Source: Yersinia enterocolitica subsp. enterocolitica
GTDB lineage: Bacteria; Pseudomonadota; Gammaproteobacteria; Enterobacterales; Enterobacteriaceae
Reading direction: 5' to 3'
NCBI RefSeq assembly: GCF_901472495.1
Contig: NZ_LR590469.1
Span: 2,790,001 to 2,854,000 of the forward strand
DNA length: 64,000 nt
This document shows, in pieces, positions 23,883 through 33,755 of this stretch. The position numbers were made by a program, and so were the translations under genes. The first letter of the stretch is position 1. Every line of letters begins with the position of its first letter. Below the pieces are notes generated by a model. The model saw only the letters and a program-made list of their open reading frames with translations, ran no database searches and was not told the DNA's origin.

Positions 23883-25328
23883 TTACGCCGTACCACCCAC
23901 CGTCAGATTATCCAGCTTCAAAGTAGGTTGACCGACACCAACTGGCAGGCTTTGACCTTCTTTGCCGCAGACACCGACGCCTTTATCCAGCGCCAGATCG
24001 TTACCAACCATCGAAATCTGCTGCATGGCTTCAATGCCGGAGCCAATCAAAGTGGCCCCTTTCACCGCGCGGGTGATTTTGCCTTTTTCGATTAAATAGG
24101 CTTCTGAGGTTGAGAATACAAACTTGCCGGAGGTGATATCCACCTGACCGCCACCAAAGTTAGGGGCATACAGGCCATATTCCACACTGGCAATAATATC
24201 TTCCGGTGTTGATTTACCCGCTAACATATAAGTGTTAGTCATACGCGGCATCGGCAGATGAGCATAGGATTCACGGCGGCCGTTACCGGTCGGCGCAACC
24301 CCCATCAGGCGCGCATTCAGCTTATCCTGCATATAGCCTTTCAGAATACCGTTTTCAATCAGCACGTTATATTGACCCGGCACCCCTTCATCGTCGATAG
24401 CTAATGAGCCGCGACGGCCTTGCATGGTGCCATCATCCACCACGGTACACAGCTCTGAGGCCACCAGCTTACCCATTTGCCCGCTGAATACTGAGCTGCC
24501 ACGACGGTTGAAATCACCTTCCAAGCCATGACCGACCGCTTCGTGCAACAACACACCTGGCCAGCCTGCGCCCAGCACCACCGGCATGGCACCAGCAGGT
24601 GCGGCGATAGCGGACAGATTCACCAGCGCCATGCGCACCGCTTCATTAGCAAAGTTATCGGCACGCACTTCACCATCAACCGTTTCCAGGAAGTAGTCAT
24701 AGCCGAAACGACCACCACCACCGCTGGCACCGCGTTCACGTTTGCCGTTTTCTTCCACTAATACGCTGACTGACAGGCGCACCAGTGGGCGCACATCTGC
24801 CGCCAGTGTACCGTCGGTGGCCGCGACCAGGATTTGCTCATATACGCCAGTCAGGCTGGCGCTCACTTCCTGCACCCGTTTATCAGCAGCACGCGCGACC
24901 TTATCTACGCGATGCAGTAAAGCGATTTTGTCTTCGCGCGACAGACTTTGCAGCGGATCGAGCAGCGGATAGAGCGCCTGATGGCGAATCTCGCCCAAGG
25001 TATGCACTTTACCGTTGCCAGTATCGCGCACAATACTGCGCGCGGCATGAGCGCTTTGCTGTAAAGCATTCAGGGTGATTTGGTCTGCATAAGCAAAACC
25101 GGTCTTTTCACCGCTGACCGCGCGCACGCCGACACCCTGATCAATATTGTAAGAGCCATCTTTGATGATGCTGTCTTCCAACACCCAGGCCTCGTGATAG
25201 CTGGACTGGAAATACAGGTCAGCATAATCGAGGCGGCGTTCAGCCAACTGCCCCAATACTGAGAACAAGTCCTGATGGTTCAGCTTGTTAGCAGCGAGTA
25301 ACTGCTCACTGACAAACGAGAGGCTCAT
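23883..25328 (-). CDS. tldD: Metalloprotease subunit TldD
   Basis: The 481-residue catalytic partner of TldE/PmbA. The metal-binding motif HEAVGH is at 262-267, followed by GLEGDFNRRG as in E. coli. The length equals E. coli TldD exactly when ATG 25328 is used; a GTG three codons upstream is in frame but gives extra residues. SGEKTGFAYADQITLNALQQ and GATLIGSGIEAMQQISMVGN are further conserved stretches. It follows the nit gene after 11 bases and so belongs to the rng-yhdP-nit-tldD string. Confidence 0.96.
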   Translation of the reverse strand: MSLSFVSEQLLAANKLNHQDLFSVLGQLAERRLDYADLYFQSSYHEAWVLEDSIIKDGSYNIDQGVGVRAVSGEKTGFAYADQITLNALQQSAHAARSIVRDTGNGKVHTLGEIRHQALYPLLDPLQSLSREDKIALLHRVDKVARAADKRVQEVSASLTGVYEQILVAATDGTLAADVRPLVRLSVSVLVEENGKRERGASGGGGRFGYDYFLETVDGEVRADNFANEAVRMALVNLSAIAAPAGAMPVVLGAGWPGVLLHEAVGHGLEGDFNRRGSSVFSGQMGKLVASELCTVVDDGTMQGRRGSLAIDDEGVPGQYNVLIENGILKGYMQDKLNARLMGVAPTGNGRRESYAHLPMPRMTNTYMLAGKSTPEDIIASVEYGLYAPNFGGGQVDITSGKFVFSTSEAYLIEKGKITRAVKGATLIGSGIEAMQQISMVGNDLALDKGVGVCGKEGQSLPVGVGQPTLKLDNLTVGGTA

Positions 25329-25339
25329 AGTTTTCACTC

Positions 25340-26200
25340 TTATTTAGATGATTGTTTTGAATCAGATAATCGCGGTACCAGCGATGACGCAAAGCGATTG
25401 TGCTGTAATACCGGCATCTGGTTACGAATAGTTTTCAAACCTGTGGTTTCGATTTTGACTTTTAAGGCTGAAACCGCATCTGGATTCTGCCCAATGATTT
25501 TACCCCAGGCATCGACAGCCATGGTGTGGCCCCAGGTACGGCGAGTCGCGCCATGACGCCCCACCTGTGCCGCTGCCAGTATTACGCACTGGTTTTCAAT
25601 TGCCCGGGCGCGCAATAAAATCTCCCAATGAGCTTCACCGGTCACTTTAGTAAAGGCCGCCGGGACTGAAATAATCTCGGCTCCCTGCGCCCGTAAAGCC
25701 TGGAACAGGCCAGGGAAACGTAAATCATAACAAACCGTCATGCCAAGGCGACCTACCGGTGTATCAACCACAGTAAGGTGTTCACCCGGCTGATAGGTAT
25801 CAGACTCACGATAACGACCGTGGACATCTTGGATATCTACATCAAACATATGGATTTTGTCATAGCGCGCTTTCAGCTCGCCTTGGTCGTCAAACAGCAA
25901 GCTACTGGTGGTGATACGCTCCGGTGACTCACGACTTATCATCGGCATAGATCCCACTTGAATCCAGACACCATACTTACGCGCCATCTCACGCACAGCA
26001 TCTTGCAATGGCCCGTTATTGTGTTGTTCGGCATGATGACGATATGAGGCTGCATTGGCAAATAGCAATGCATTTTCCGGCGTCATAACCAGTTGAATGC
26101 CTGAGTTTAACTGTTTGATCTGCTGCTCAATTTGAGCCAGATTGTCACGGATATTTTCACCGCTGCATAACTGTAATAATGCAACATTGGCATTTTTCAT
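25340..26200 (-). CDS. Nitrilase-superfamily amidohydrolase (Nit-like)
   Basis: A 286-residue carbon-nitrogen hydrolase. The Glu-Lys-Cys triad is recognisable: Glu in VMTPENALLF, Lys in KARYDKIHMFDVD, and Cys in RLGMTVCYDLRFPG. The pattern best fits the Nit1/YbeM branch, whose members hydrolyse deaminated glutathione as a metabolite-repair reaction. This subfamily assignment is probable rather than certain. ATG 26200 overlaps the yhdP stop in an ATGA junction. Confidence 0.87.
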   Translation of the reverse strand: MKNANVALLQLCSGENIRDNLAQIEQQIKQLNSGIQLVMTPENALLFANAASYRHHAEQHNNGPLQDAVREMARKYGVWIQVGSMPMISRESPERITTSSLLFDDQGELKARYDKIHMFDVDIQDVHGRYRESDTYQPGEHLTVVDTPVGRLGMTVCYDLRFPGLFQALRAQGAEIISVPAAFTKVTGEAHWEILLRARAIENQCVILAAAQVGRHGATRRTWGHTMAVDAWGKIIGQNPDAVSALKVKIETTGLKTIRNQMPVLQHNRFASSLVPRLSDSKQSSK

Positions 26201-29200
26201 GGCGCCTTACTCTCCTTTAGTTGGCGTAACACTTCATGGATAGTCGGTTGATCCAAGCTACCGGTAATCTGATAGCGAATCAGCGAAATCTTGCTCCATA
26301 ACGGCCCTAAAATCTTCGAGGCCGCGAATACTGCCGCCCCAACCACCGGGTTAATCGCAAAAGCAGTTGCAACACCAACAGTGGCGGAAATCTCTGGGGT
26401 AATGACCGCTTCCATAGCTATTTGACGTTTCGCCAAATCCACATTCCCGCTCATGGCGATATCCGCCGCCAACCCATCAACCACTAAGTCATTGGTATGC
26501 ATCACGCCATTTTTGATATTGGCGCTACCGCGAATAGAATCAAACGCAAAGTCACGACTAAACGTATCACTAAAATCAAGCTGGAGCTTACGTAATAGTG
26601 CGTCAAAGCTCACCAGCCGCAATAACTGACCCGCGCGACCGCCACCAAGATCGGTCAGTTGACCTCTGCCCAATCTATTCTTTAACGTGCCATTCAGGGT
26701 ATTAATCTGCGGTTGCCACGGAACCCCGCGCCAATTGACGTCAGCATTGATATCAAACGAGGCCCCCTTTATCGGCGTCGTCAGACCAAAGAACGAAATA
26801 GTTTCATCAATTTTTGGCCCACTCAGCGCCACATTGAGCGATGTTTTGTCACCTGAACTGTCTTGCTGCCACTGCCCGCTAATTTTCGCTCGCCCGTTAC
26901 CCGCTTCGATTAGCCCATTGGTCAGCGCCAGAATATTGCCTTTCGGGGTCAAATCCGCATTAACTCGCCCGACACTCTGCCCGAGAATCCAACAATCCTT
27001 ACAGCGCAGTTGCAGGGCGGGCCAGTCATGGAAGCGGATATTACTGAGGCTTTGTGGCTCCTGCAATGCCACTTGCGCCAGTGGGTCTTTCTTTTCACTC
27101 CCCGCCCATTGCGGGTTGTAATAAAGATAATTAATATCGGCATGCCACGGCCCACTTGCCGCCATCAGTAGACGGCCATCCACTTCCTGGCCTTGTGCCG
27201 TGATTTTCGTCCCGGAGGGTAACGGATCGACCTGCAAGGTCAAATTGTGCCAAGCCTGGCCGCCCACCAAGAGCTGAGGTGTCTGCAATATCAGTCGCTT
27301 AGGAAGAATGACAGTGGACTGACCGCCCTTGATTGCGGGTTGATCTGATGCAGTAAAGGGTGCACTGACCGCCGCAAATTCTGCCCCCAACAGGGCCAGC
27401 CAGCGCTCACCATCGAGGTTAGGCAACTTGAGCACCAAACCTTTATCATCTGGCAATGGCGGCGCTTTTTTACTGTCTATTTTCAAAATAGCGGCGCTCT
27501 GCCAAATAGCGCGCGCCAACTCCACTTGCTGTTTTTGCATCAACCATTGGCTATTAAAAGCGTTATGACTGCCGGCACTGCCCGACAAGGTAAAACTCTC
27601 GAGACCACCGACTGCTTGTACCTGTAGTGGTAACGGCTGACCACTTGATTTATCTAGCGGTGACGGTAAGTGACTACTCACTTTATTAAGATCGGCAGTC
27701 ACATCAATTTTGTAGTCCGGCTGACCATTTTTAGGCAATTGCACCACGACTTTACCTTGCCAGTTGGCGCTGCCACTCAGTAACTTCGCCACATCGCTCG
27801 GCACGCCCGGCAACTTGGCGGGTAGCCAATCGCCATGCAGCCCAACATTTACCAAGAAGTTCTTCGGCTGCTCTTCGGTCGTAAAATCAACGGTTAACGG
27901 CTGCCCAAACCAGTTGGCTGATAAAGTATCACTTTCAAGATTCCCGTCATTGAAACGGAATTTGCCGCTGATATTCTCCAGTTGGCTTTGCAACGGCTTT
28001 ATCAACAGGCTGTTATTTTTCAATGTAACTTCACCGCTGGCATGAGTAATGCGGTTTTCTTCCAATGGGATATCCAGATGTAAGCGCCCACTAACATTAC
28101 CTCCCACCTGTAACTCTTCCAGTGTTTCCGCTACCGAATCATTGAGTGGAGTTTTGGTAAAGTAGTCATGGACGTCACGCCCTTCACCTGCAACTTCAGC
28201 ATCAACATAGAGTTTTTCTTTCAGATAGTCCGGAATGATAGCGCTGATATTGCTACCGGTAACTTTACCCAGCATGGCATGAGGCGCATTCATCCACAGG
28301 CCTTCATTGAGAAAATCGAGGTCGATAGCTAAATTATCTAACGCGGGCCAATCTGGCTGGAACTGGAAGGTAGCGTTACGCAGCGGAACATAAACCTGGA
28401 ACTGGCCCTCTTTATGTTTATAGGGGAAATCGTGAGGATTACCGTTGTAAATCAGCGTGGCGTTATCTACCTGCCCTCCGTGCAATGCCTCAGTCAAATA
28501 ATCAGCCAGCTTTCCACCCATTAAGGGCACCGGGAAGTAACGCCAGGCATCTGCCGCATCATACAAACGAATACCACTTAGAATTTTAAGCCACGGCTGA
28601 CCTATGTCTGGCTGCATGTAACGGAAATTACCGTTGGCCCACAATGACTTAGCCCTGACATCCAACTGATCACTCCACAACTCCCAACCGTTATCATCAA
28701 CCTGCCAGTTCACAGTGCCGCTCGCCTGACTGACCTCTAGCGGCGCACGGAACATATCGCCATAAGGTAATGTGCTGTTTTTCAAGTTGATATCCAACCG
28801 CCCAAGCTCGGCGGAGCCACTGAGTGAACCGGCAAAATTATTCACCCCCGGCACCATATCCCAATGCTGCCAACTGATATCATGCCATTTTGCCTGAAAA
28901 CGGGTCTTGTGCGGTTGGCTGATAGGAATATCCAAAGCCAAAGCATCGACGATCCCTTGAGGCCGTAAATCAGCTAAGTGATTCATAAGCTCGGGGGTCA
29001 ACAGTGACAAAGTGGGTAATAGCGGCCCGACTCGCTCTAACTGAATATTCGTGGCACGAATGCGTAACTCTTGAGATTGGTCTGGCCCAATAAATTGGGT
29101 GTTTTCCGGTAACCACAGCGCAGATAAATGCCCTTTAGGCCAAGGTTGCCCATCGGTTTTCAGACTCAATTGTGGCGCATCAATTTGCCAACCATTGCCA

Positions 29201-30072
29201 TGACGGCTGCCTTCCAACACCAAGTTATCTACTGCTAACTGATGAGATTCCCCTTCCACCGTCCAATTGGCTTGCCCCTGACGGAGCAATACATTGCCGC
29301 TGTAGATTTCGCCACTTTTGATACTCAACCACGCTGCCAAACTGAACTCAGCACTCTCCAGCCCGGTATTGGTGTGTAGCCAACGGCTAATCCAGGGTTT
29401 TACATCAATATTATCGGCCTGCATATAAACAGTGCCATTGCTTAAAATCCCCTGATTATCATGCAGATCCATCCGCACCATTAGCACGCCATGCTGGCCA
29501 TTAATGGTCGACAGGCTGATTTGCCCTTCAGCACGATGCCGACTGGCGGAATTAAGCCAAGTGAGTTGTGGAATCTCTAATTCGGCGCGCGGGCCTGATG
29601 GGGTAAGGAAAGAAATACGGCTGTTTCGCAGATCAAAGTGATCTAACTGACGTAAGAAGATATCAGTGATAGTGCTGGCTTCAAAGCTGTTGCTATTGTT
29701 TTGCTGCCTATCTAACGTGGTATGGAGATCCAGCTGCAGCTGATAGAAAGTCATGTCACGGAATTGCCAACGGCGATGTAGCAATGATTGCCATACGTCA
29801 AGCGCAAGAGTCACACGTTGCACTTGCCAGTCAGCTTTCGGCAACTTAGCGCTAATATCACGCAATTCCAATGTCGGGCCAAAGGTTTCCCACGTCCCTT
29901 GCATGAACCCCACTTCCAGTGGAATACCGCTGATGGACTGAATCTTGGCCACGATTTGTGGTCGATAATCGTTGATAAGAGGCAACATCATGCGTAGCCC
30001 ACTGACCAACAGTGCGACCACAACAATTATTGTGGCGCCTGTCGCAAACATTATCCTGGGCAGTCGCCTCAC
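26197..30072 (-). CDS. yhdP: AsmA-like envelope lipid transport protein YhdP
   Basis: A 1291-residue giant envelope protein with one N-terminal membrane anchor (about residues 6-30) and a long periplasmic beta-strand-rich body. Family work shows YhdP, TamB and YdbH together move phospholipids from inner to outer membrane. LLVSGLRMMLPLINDYRPQI near the N-terminus and the C-terminal AsmA segment (APEISATVGVA-type, then FAASKILGPLWSKISLIRY) match E. coli YhdP (1266). It lies between rng and nit in the same direction. Confidence 0.95.
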   Translation of the reverse strand: MRRLPRIMFATGATIIVVVALLVSGLRMMLPLINDYRPQIVAKIQSISGIPLEVGFMQGTWETFGPTLELRDISAKLPKADWQVQRVTLALDVWQSLLHRRWQFRDMTFYQLQLDLHTTLDRQQNNSNSFEASTITDIFLRQLDHFDLRNSRISFLTPSGPRAELEIPQLTWLNSASRHRAEGQISLSTINGQHGVLMVRMDLHDNQGILSNGTVYMQADNIDVKPWISRWLHTNTGLESAEFSLAAWLSIKSGEIYSGNVLLRQGQANWTVEGESHQLAVDNLVLEGSRHGNGWQIDAPQLSLKTDGQPWPKGHLSALWLPENTQFIGPDQSQELRIRATNIQLERVGPLLPTLSLLTPELMNHLADLRPQGIVDALALDIPISQPHKTRFQAKWHDISWQHWDMVPGVNNFAGSLSGSAELGRLDINLKNSTLPYGDMFRAPLEVSQASGTVNWQVDDNGWELWSDQLDVRAKSLWANGNFRYMQPDIGQPWLKILSGIRLYDAADAWRYFPVPLMGGKLADYLTEALHGGQVDNATLIYNGNPHDFPYKHKEGQFQVYVPLRNATFQFQPDWPALDNLAIDLDFLNEGLWMNAPHAMLGKVTGSNISAIIPDYLKEKLYVDAEVAGEGRDVHDYFTKTPLNDSVAETLEELQVGGNVSGRLHLDIPLEENRITHASGEVTLKNNSLLIKPLQSQLENISGKFRFNDGNLESDTLSANWFGQPLTVDFTTEEQPKNFLVNVGLHGDWLPAKLPGVPSDVAKLLSGSANWQGKVVVQLPKNGQPDYKIDVTADLNKVSSHLPSPLDKSSGQPLPLQVQAVGGLESFTLSGSAGSHNAFNSQWLMQKQQVELARAIWQSAAILKIDSKKAPPLPDDKGLVLKLPNLDGERWLALLGAEFAAVSAPFTASDQPAIKGGQSTVILPKRLILQTPQLLVGGQAWHNLTLQVDPLPSGTKITAQGQEVDGRLLMAASGPWHADINYLYYNPQWAGSEKKDPLAQVALQEPQSLSNIRFHDWPALQLRCKDCWILGQSVGRVNADLTPKGNILALTNGLIEAGNGRAKISGQWQQDSSGDKTSLNVALSGPKIDETISFFGLTTPIKGASFDINADVNWRGVPWQPQINTLNGTLKNRLGRGQLTDLGGGRAGQLLRLVSFDALLRKLQLDFSDTFSRDFAFDSIRGSANIKNGVMHTNDLVVDGLAADIAMSGNVDLAKRQIAMEAVITPEISATVGVATAFAINPVVGAAVFAASKILGPLWSKISLIRYQITGSLDQPTIHEVLRQLKESKAP

Positions 30073-30118
30073 ACTTCTCTCCTTGCCATCCGCTGCAAGC
30101 TGTAAGACCGGGGGGTAC

Positions 30119-31588
30119 TTACATCATCACCACATCAAATTGTTCTTGGTTATACAGTGGCTCAATCTGAACTTTCACTTGCTTACCAACGAAGATTTCC
30201 ACTTCAGCCAGTGCATGAGATTCTTCACCTTTCAGCGCTTCCCCCACCGCTGGAGAAGCATAAACCAGGAAACGGTCAGAATCATAAGCATGGTGAACAC
30301 GGACAATTTCGCGCAAGATCTCGTAGCACACGGTTTCTACCGATTTGACCGTGCCACGACCACGGCAGGTTGGGCACTCATTGCATAATACATGCTCGAT
30401 GCTCTCTCGCGTGCGCTTGCGAGTCATCTCTACTAAGCCTAGCTGAGAGAAACCGCTAATACTGGTTTTTACTCGATCTTTAGTCAGTGCTTGTTCCAGT
30501 GAATGCAGGACTCGCCGACGATGCTCTTCGTTACTCATGTCAATGAAATCAATAATGATAATTCCACCCAGATTGCGCAGCCGTAACTGGCGCGCGATAG
30601 CTTGAGTGGCCTCAATATTGGTATTGAAAATAGTCTCATCAAGATTACGATGACCGACAAAAGCACCGGTATTGATATCCACGGTGGTCATGGCTTCGGT
30701 CTGGTCGATAATCAGGTAACCGCCTGATTTTAACTCAACTTTGCGCTCTAATGATCGCTGTATTTCATTCTCGACATCATAGAGGTCAAAAATGGGTTGC
30801 TTACCCGCATACAGCTCCAGTTTTTCGGTCATTTCTGGAATATATTCACTGGTAAATTCCACCAGCAAATCATAGGTCAATTTGGAGTCGACGCGGATTT
30901 TATCCAATGCTGCACCAGCAAAATCACGTAGTACACGCTGTGCCAGCGCCATTTCACCGTACAACTTATATTTGGTGATATTACGTTTTTTACGCTCCTG
31001 AACCTTCGTCCATAAACGCTTGAGGAAAGCGGCGTCAGCGGCCAGTTCTTCTTCACCAATCCCTTCCGCGGCGGTACGGATAATAAAACCACCTTGCTCA
31101 TCGCAATACTCTGCCACGGTTTTTTTCAGGCGCTCACGCTCAGCTTCACTTTCAATACGCTGGGAAACACCAACATGGGCAGCACCTGGCATAAGCACCA
31201 GATAGCGGGAAGGTAGGGTGATATCGGTGGTCAGACGTGCGCCTTTAGTGCCAAGCGGGTCTTTCACCACCTGCACCATGAGATCCTGCCCCTGACGAAC
31301 CAGTTCAGCAATGTCGCGCACATTAAAATTTTTCTGCTCATCCCCAGCCACACATTCGGTGTGGGGCATGATATCGGAAGCATGAAGGAAAGCGGCCTTA
31401 TCCAGACCTATATCAACAAAGGCCGCCTGCATCCCCGGTAAAACCCGGCTAACACGGCCTTTGTAAATATTACCGACGATCCCTCTTTTAGCTTCTCGTT
31501 CGATGTGTATTTCTTGCAGGATACCGCCATCAATATAGGCAACCCGCGTTTCAGACGGTGTAATATTGACCAGTAATTCAGCTGTCAT
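30119..31588 (-). CDS. rng: Ribonuclease G
   Basis: A 489-residue endoribonuclease of the RNase E/G family, the same length as in E. coli. It matures the 5' end of 16S rRNA and degrades some mRNAs. The S1-like domain (GNIYKGRVSRVLPGMQAAFV, then DIGLDKAAFL) is followed by the DNase-I-like catalytic region with acidic metal ligands (DQTEAMTTVDINTGAF, IIIIDFIDMSN) and the zinc-link CPTCRGRGTV motif. The start ATG overlaps the end of maf by 11 bases. Confidence 0.97.
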   Translation of the reverse strand: MTAELLVNITPSETRVAYIDGGILQEIHIEREAKRGIVGNIYKGRVSRVLPGMQAAFVDIGLDKAAFLHASDIMPHTECVAGDEQKNFNVRDIAELVRQGQDLMVQVVKDPLGTKGARLTTDITLPSRYLVLMPGAAHVGVSQRIESEAERERLKKTVAEYCDEQGGFIIRTAAEGIGEEELAADAAFLKRLWTKVQERKKRNITKYKLYGEMALAQRVLRDFAGAALDKIRVDSKLTYDLLVEFTSEYIPEMTEKLELYAGKQPIFDLYDVENEIQRSLERKVELKSGGYLIIDQTEAMTTVDINTGAFVGHRNLDETIFNTNIEATQAIARQLRLRNLGGIIIIDFIDMSNEEHRRRVLHSLEQALTKDRVKTSISGFSQLGLVEMTRKRTRESIEHVLCNECPTCRGRGTVKSVETVCYEILREIVRVHHAYDSDRFLVYASPAVGEALKGEESHALAEVEIFVGKQVKVQIEPLYNQEQFDVVMM

Positions 31589-32171
31589 GACTTCCTCTCA
31601 CATTACGTAGCGCAATGAAATGACTTAGTAATTCATGGGTTTCAACCAACGGCAAACCCACCACGGCATGATAACTGCCGGTGATGGATCTGACGAAACA
31701 ACCACCTTTCCCCTGAATACCGTAAGCGCCCGCTTTGTCCATGGGTTCACCGGTAGCAATATAGTCACTGATTTCCAACTGAGATAACACGCGAAATGTC
31801 ACATCTGTCACAACCATGGCAGATAACATATTTTTTCGGTCAGCGAGAGACACCGCAGTGATCACTTGGTGCTGCTGCCCGGACAATGCACTCAGAATTT
31901 GCTGTGCATGCGCTTTATCCCGTGGTTTTTCTAATACTTGCCCATTTAACACCACAATGGTATCTGCACCGAGTACCGGAAAATCCTGTGGTGCGACACT
32001 CACCCCTGCTCGTGCTTTGTCCTGTGCTAAACGCTGGACATATTGTTGTGCACTTTCCTCGGGTCTGCGCTGCTCTTCAACTTCTGTTTTCAGTACCTCG
32101 AAAGGGACATCAAGCAGGGTCAATAATTCACGACGGCGCGGAGATCCAGAGGCGAGGTACAGAGCGGTCAT
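31578..32171 (-). CDS. yhdE: dTTP/UTP pyrophosphatase (Maf, YhdE)
   Basis: A 197-residue Maf-family nucleotide pyrophosphatase, the same length as E. coli YhdE, which hydrolyses dTTP, UTP and modified pyrimidine nucleotides. The N-terminal ASGSPRRRELL phosphate loop and the central VLGADTIVVLNG and DKAGAYGIQGKGG motifs are intact. It lies between mreD and rng, overlapping rng. Confidence 0.95.
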   Translation of the reverse strand: MTALYLASGSPRRRELLTLLDVPFEVLKTEVEEQRRPEESAQQYVQRLAQDKARAGVSVAPQDFPVLGADTIVVLNGQVLEKPRDKAHAQQILSALSGQQHQVITAVSLADRKNMLSAMVVTDVTFRVLSQLEISDYIATGEPMDKAGAYGIQGKGGCFVRSITGSYHAVVGLPLVETHELLSHFIALRNVRGSHDS

Positions 32172-32184
32172 GAGTCTTAAGTCC

Positions 32185-32673
32185 TTATTGTACCGAGAAT
32201 TGACGGCGAATTTTACGCATTAACAAAAACAACCACGGCCACAAGATACCGTTGACCACGCTACTCCAGAAGACCTCGGGGCGGAATGAGACATTACTGA
32301 CTAAAAACTCAGACCAAAACACCACGACATCCATCGTCAGTGACAACAGCATCACAATAAGCGCCTGCTGCCACAAGGCCATATTGCGAAATAGCTGAAA
32401 CTTAAACGCAACCAGATAAGCAATAATACTCAGCGCCAGCGCCCGCACCCCGAGAGTGGAACCCAAAATAAGGTCCATAATCAGCCCAAGAGTAAAACCG
32501 GTCCCTACATTCACGCGGTGCGGTAATGCCATAACCCAATAGATTAAGACTAATGCTAGCCATGAAGGCCGGAACATATATATCTGTTCAGGCCACGGCA
32601 TGATTTGCAACACCATCGCGATCAGGAAAGATAACCAAATAACCCAACGGCCATTGCTGCTGTAACGGTTCAT
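32185..32673 (-). CDS. mreD: Rod shape-determining protein MreD
   Basis: A 162-residue integral membrane protein with five to six hydrophobic helices (WVIWLSFLIAMVLQIMPWP, GLIMDLILGSTLGVRALALS). It is part of the MreBCD-RodA-PBP2 elongasome. ATG 32673 overlaps the mreC stop by four bases. Length matches E. coli MreD. Confidence 0.95.
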   Translation of the reverse strand: MNRYSSNGRWVIWLSFLIAMVLQIMPWPEQIYMFRPSWLALVLIYWVMALPHRVNVGTGFTLGLIMDLILGSTLGVRALALSIIAYLVAFKFQLFRNMALWQQALIVMLLSLTMDVVVFWSEFLVSNVSFRPEVFWSSVVNGILWPWLFLLMRKIRRQFSVQ

Positions 32674-33656
32674 GGTGAGACTCCCGGAGCAGTCACTGCT
32701 GTTGGTGCCGTTGCTGCCGGTGGTGCCGGAGGCCCCATGGCATCCGCGGCCGGTAATACTTGCGACATCATGGGAGCCAAACGCTCATTTGCGACGCGGC
32801 GAACTTCATCGGGTGGCAATGGAATATCCCCATTGCGATCCGCACCCCACAATAACAACAGGTAGCGTAAGCGCTGTAAATCAGCGGTCGGGCGCGCTTG
32901 AATCACAGTATAGGCTCGCTGGTTGTCAACTTTAACGGAAGAAACCACAGCTACCGGATAACCCTCAGGGAAACGGCCGCCCAAACCGGACGTCACTAAT
33001 ACATCACCAACACGAATATCTGTATTGCTAGGCAAGTGCTCTAATAATAAATCATCGGTGCAACCACTACCGGCGGCAATCACCCGAATATCATTTCGTA
33101 GAACCTGAATAGGAAGCGCGTGGGAGGTATCACAGATCAATAATACGCGGCTGGTGAGTTTACTCACCGCAACAACCTGGCCTACGACGCCACGGTCACT
33201 GATAACCGGTTGGCCTTCGTACACCCCATTGTTAGAACCTTTGTCGATAACGACTTGGTCACTATAGGGATCTGTCCCACTGGACATCACCTGCGTCACC
33301 ATTTTTTGTTCATCCTGACGCAGCGGAGAGCCGAGCAATTCACGTAAGCGGTTATTTTCCTGCTTAAATTGCCCCAACAACTGTAGATCAGTATTTTTTA
33401 GCAATAGCTCCTGGCGCAACGCACGATTTTCCAGCTCCAACTGTTGGTGGGTAGCCAGAGTTTCAGAAACGTTGTCGAGAACTTTGCGTGGCCCATTGGC
33501 CAGAAAATAGAAAGGGCTAACGGCGGTGTCCATATAGGTACGTATTTTAACAAATGTACCCAATCGGCTATCCGCAATAACCAAAACAATGGCTGCAAGA
33601 ACGGCAAAGAACAACCGCAGTTGCAGGGATGGACCCCGGCTAAAAATCGGCTTCAT
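32670..33656 (-). CDS. mreC: Rod shape-determining protein MreC
   Basis: A 328-residue elongasome scaffold with one N-terminal membrane helix (FFAVLAAIVLVIADS), a periplasmic coiled coil (about 65-105, HQQLELENRALRQELLLKN) and two beta-barrel domains (VISDRGVVGQVVAVSK). The tail is Ala/Pro rich (PPAPPAATAPTAVTAPGV). It is a little shorter than E. coli MreC (367), mostly in this tail. Confidence 0.95.
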   Translation of the reverse strand: MKPIFSRGPSLQLRLFFAVLAAIVLVIADSRLGTFVKIRTYMDTAVSPFYFLANGPRKVLDNVSETLATHQQLELENRALRQELLLKNTDLQLLGQFKQENNRLRELLGSPLRQDEQKMVTQVMSSGTDPYSDQVVIDKGSNNGVYEGQPVISDRGVVGQVVAVSKLTSRVLLICDTSHALPIQVLRNDIRVIAAGSGCTDDLLLEHLPSNTDIRVGDVLVTSGLGGRFPEGYPVAVVSSVKVDNQRAYTVIQARPTADLQRLRYLLLLWGADRNGDIPLPPDEVRRVANERLAPMMSQVLPAADAMGPPAPPAATAPTAVTAPGVSP

Positions 33657-33755
33657 AAATTTTGCGTATTCCTCGACGACAAAAAAAGAAGCACTTGACC
33701 TGATGTGTAAAAAATACGGTTATCCGATCAAGCCCTCTTCTTTTGTTTTGGCTGA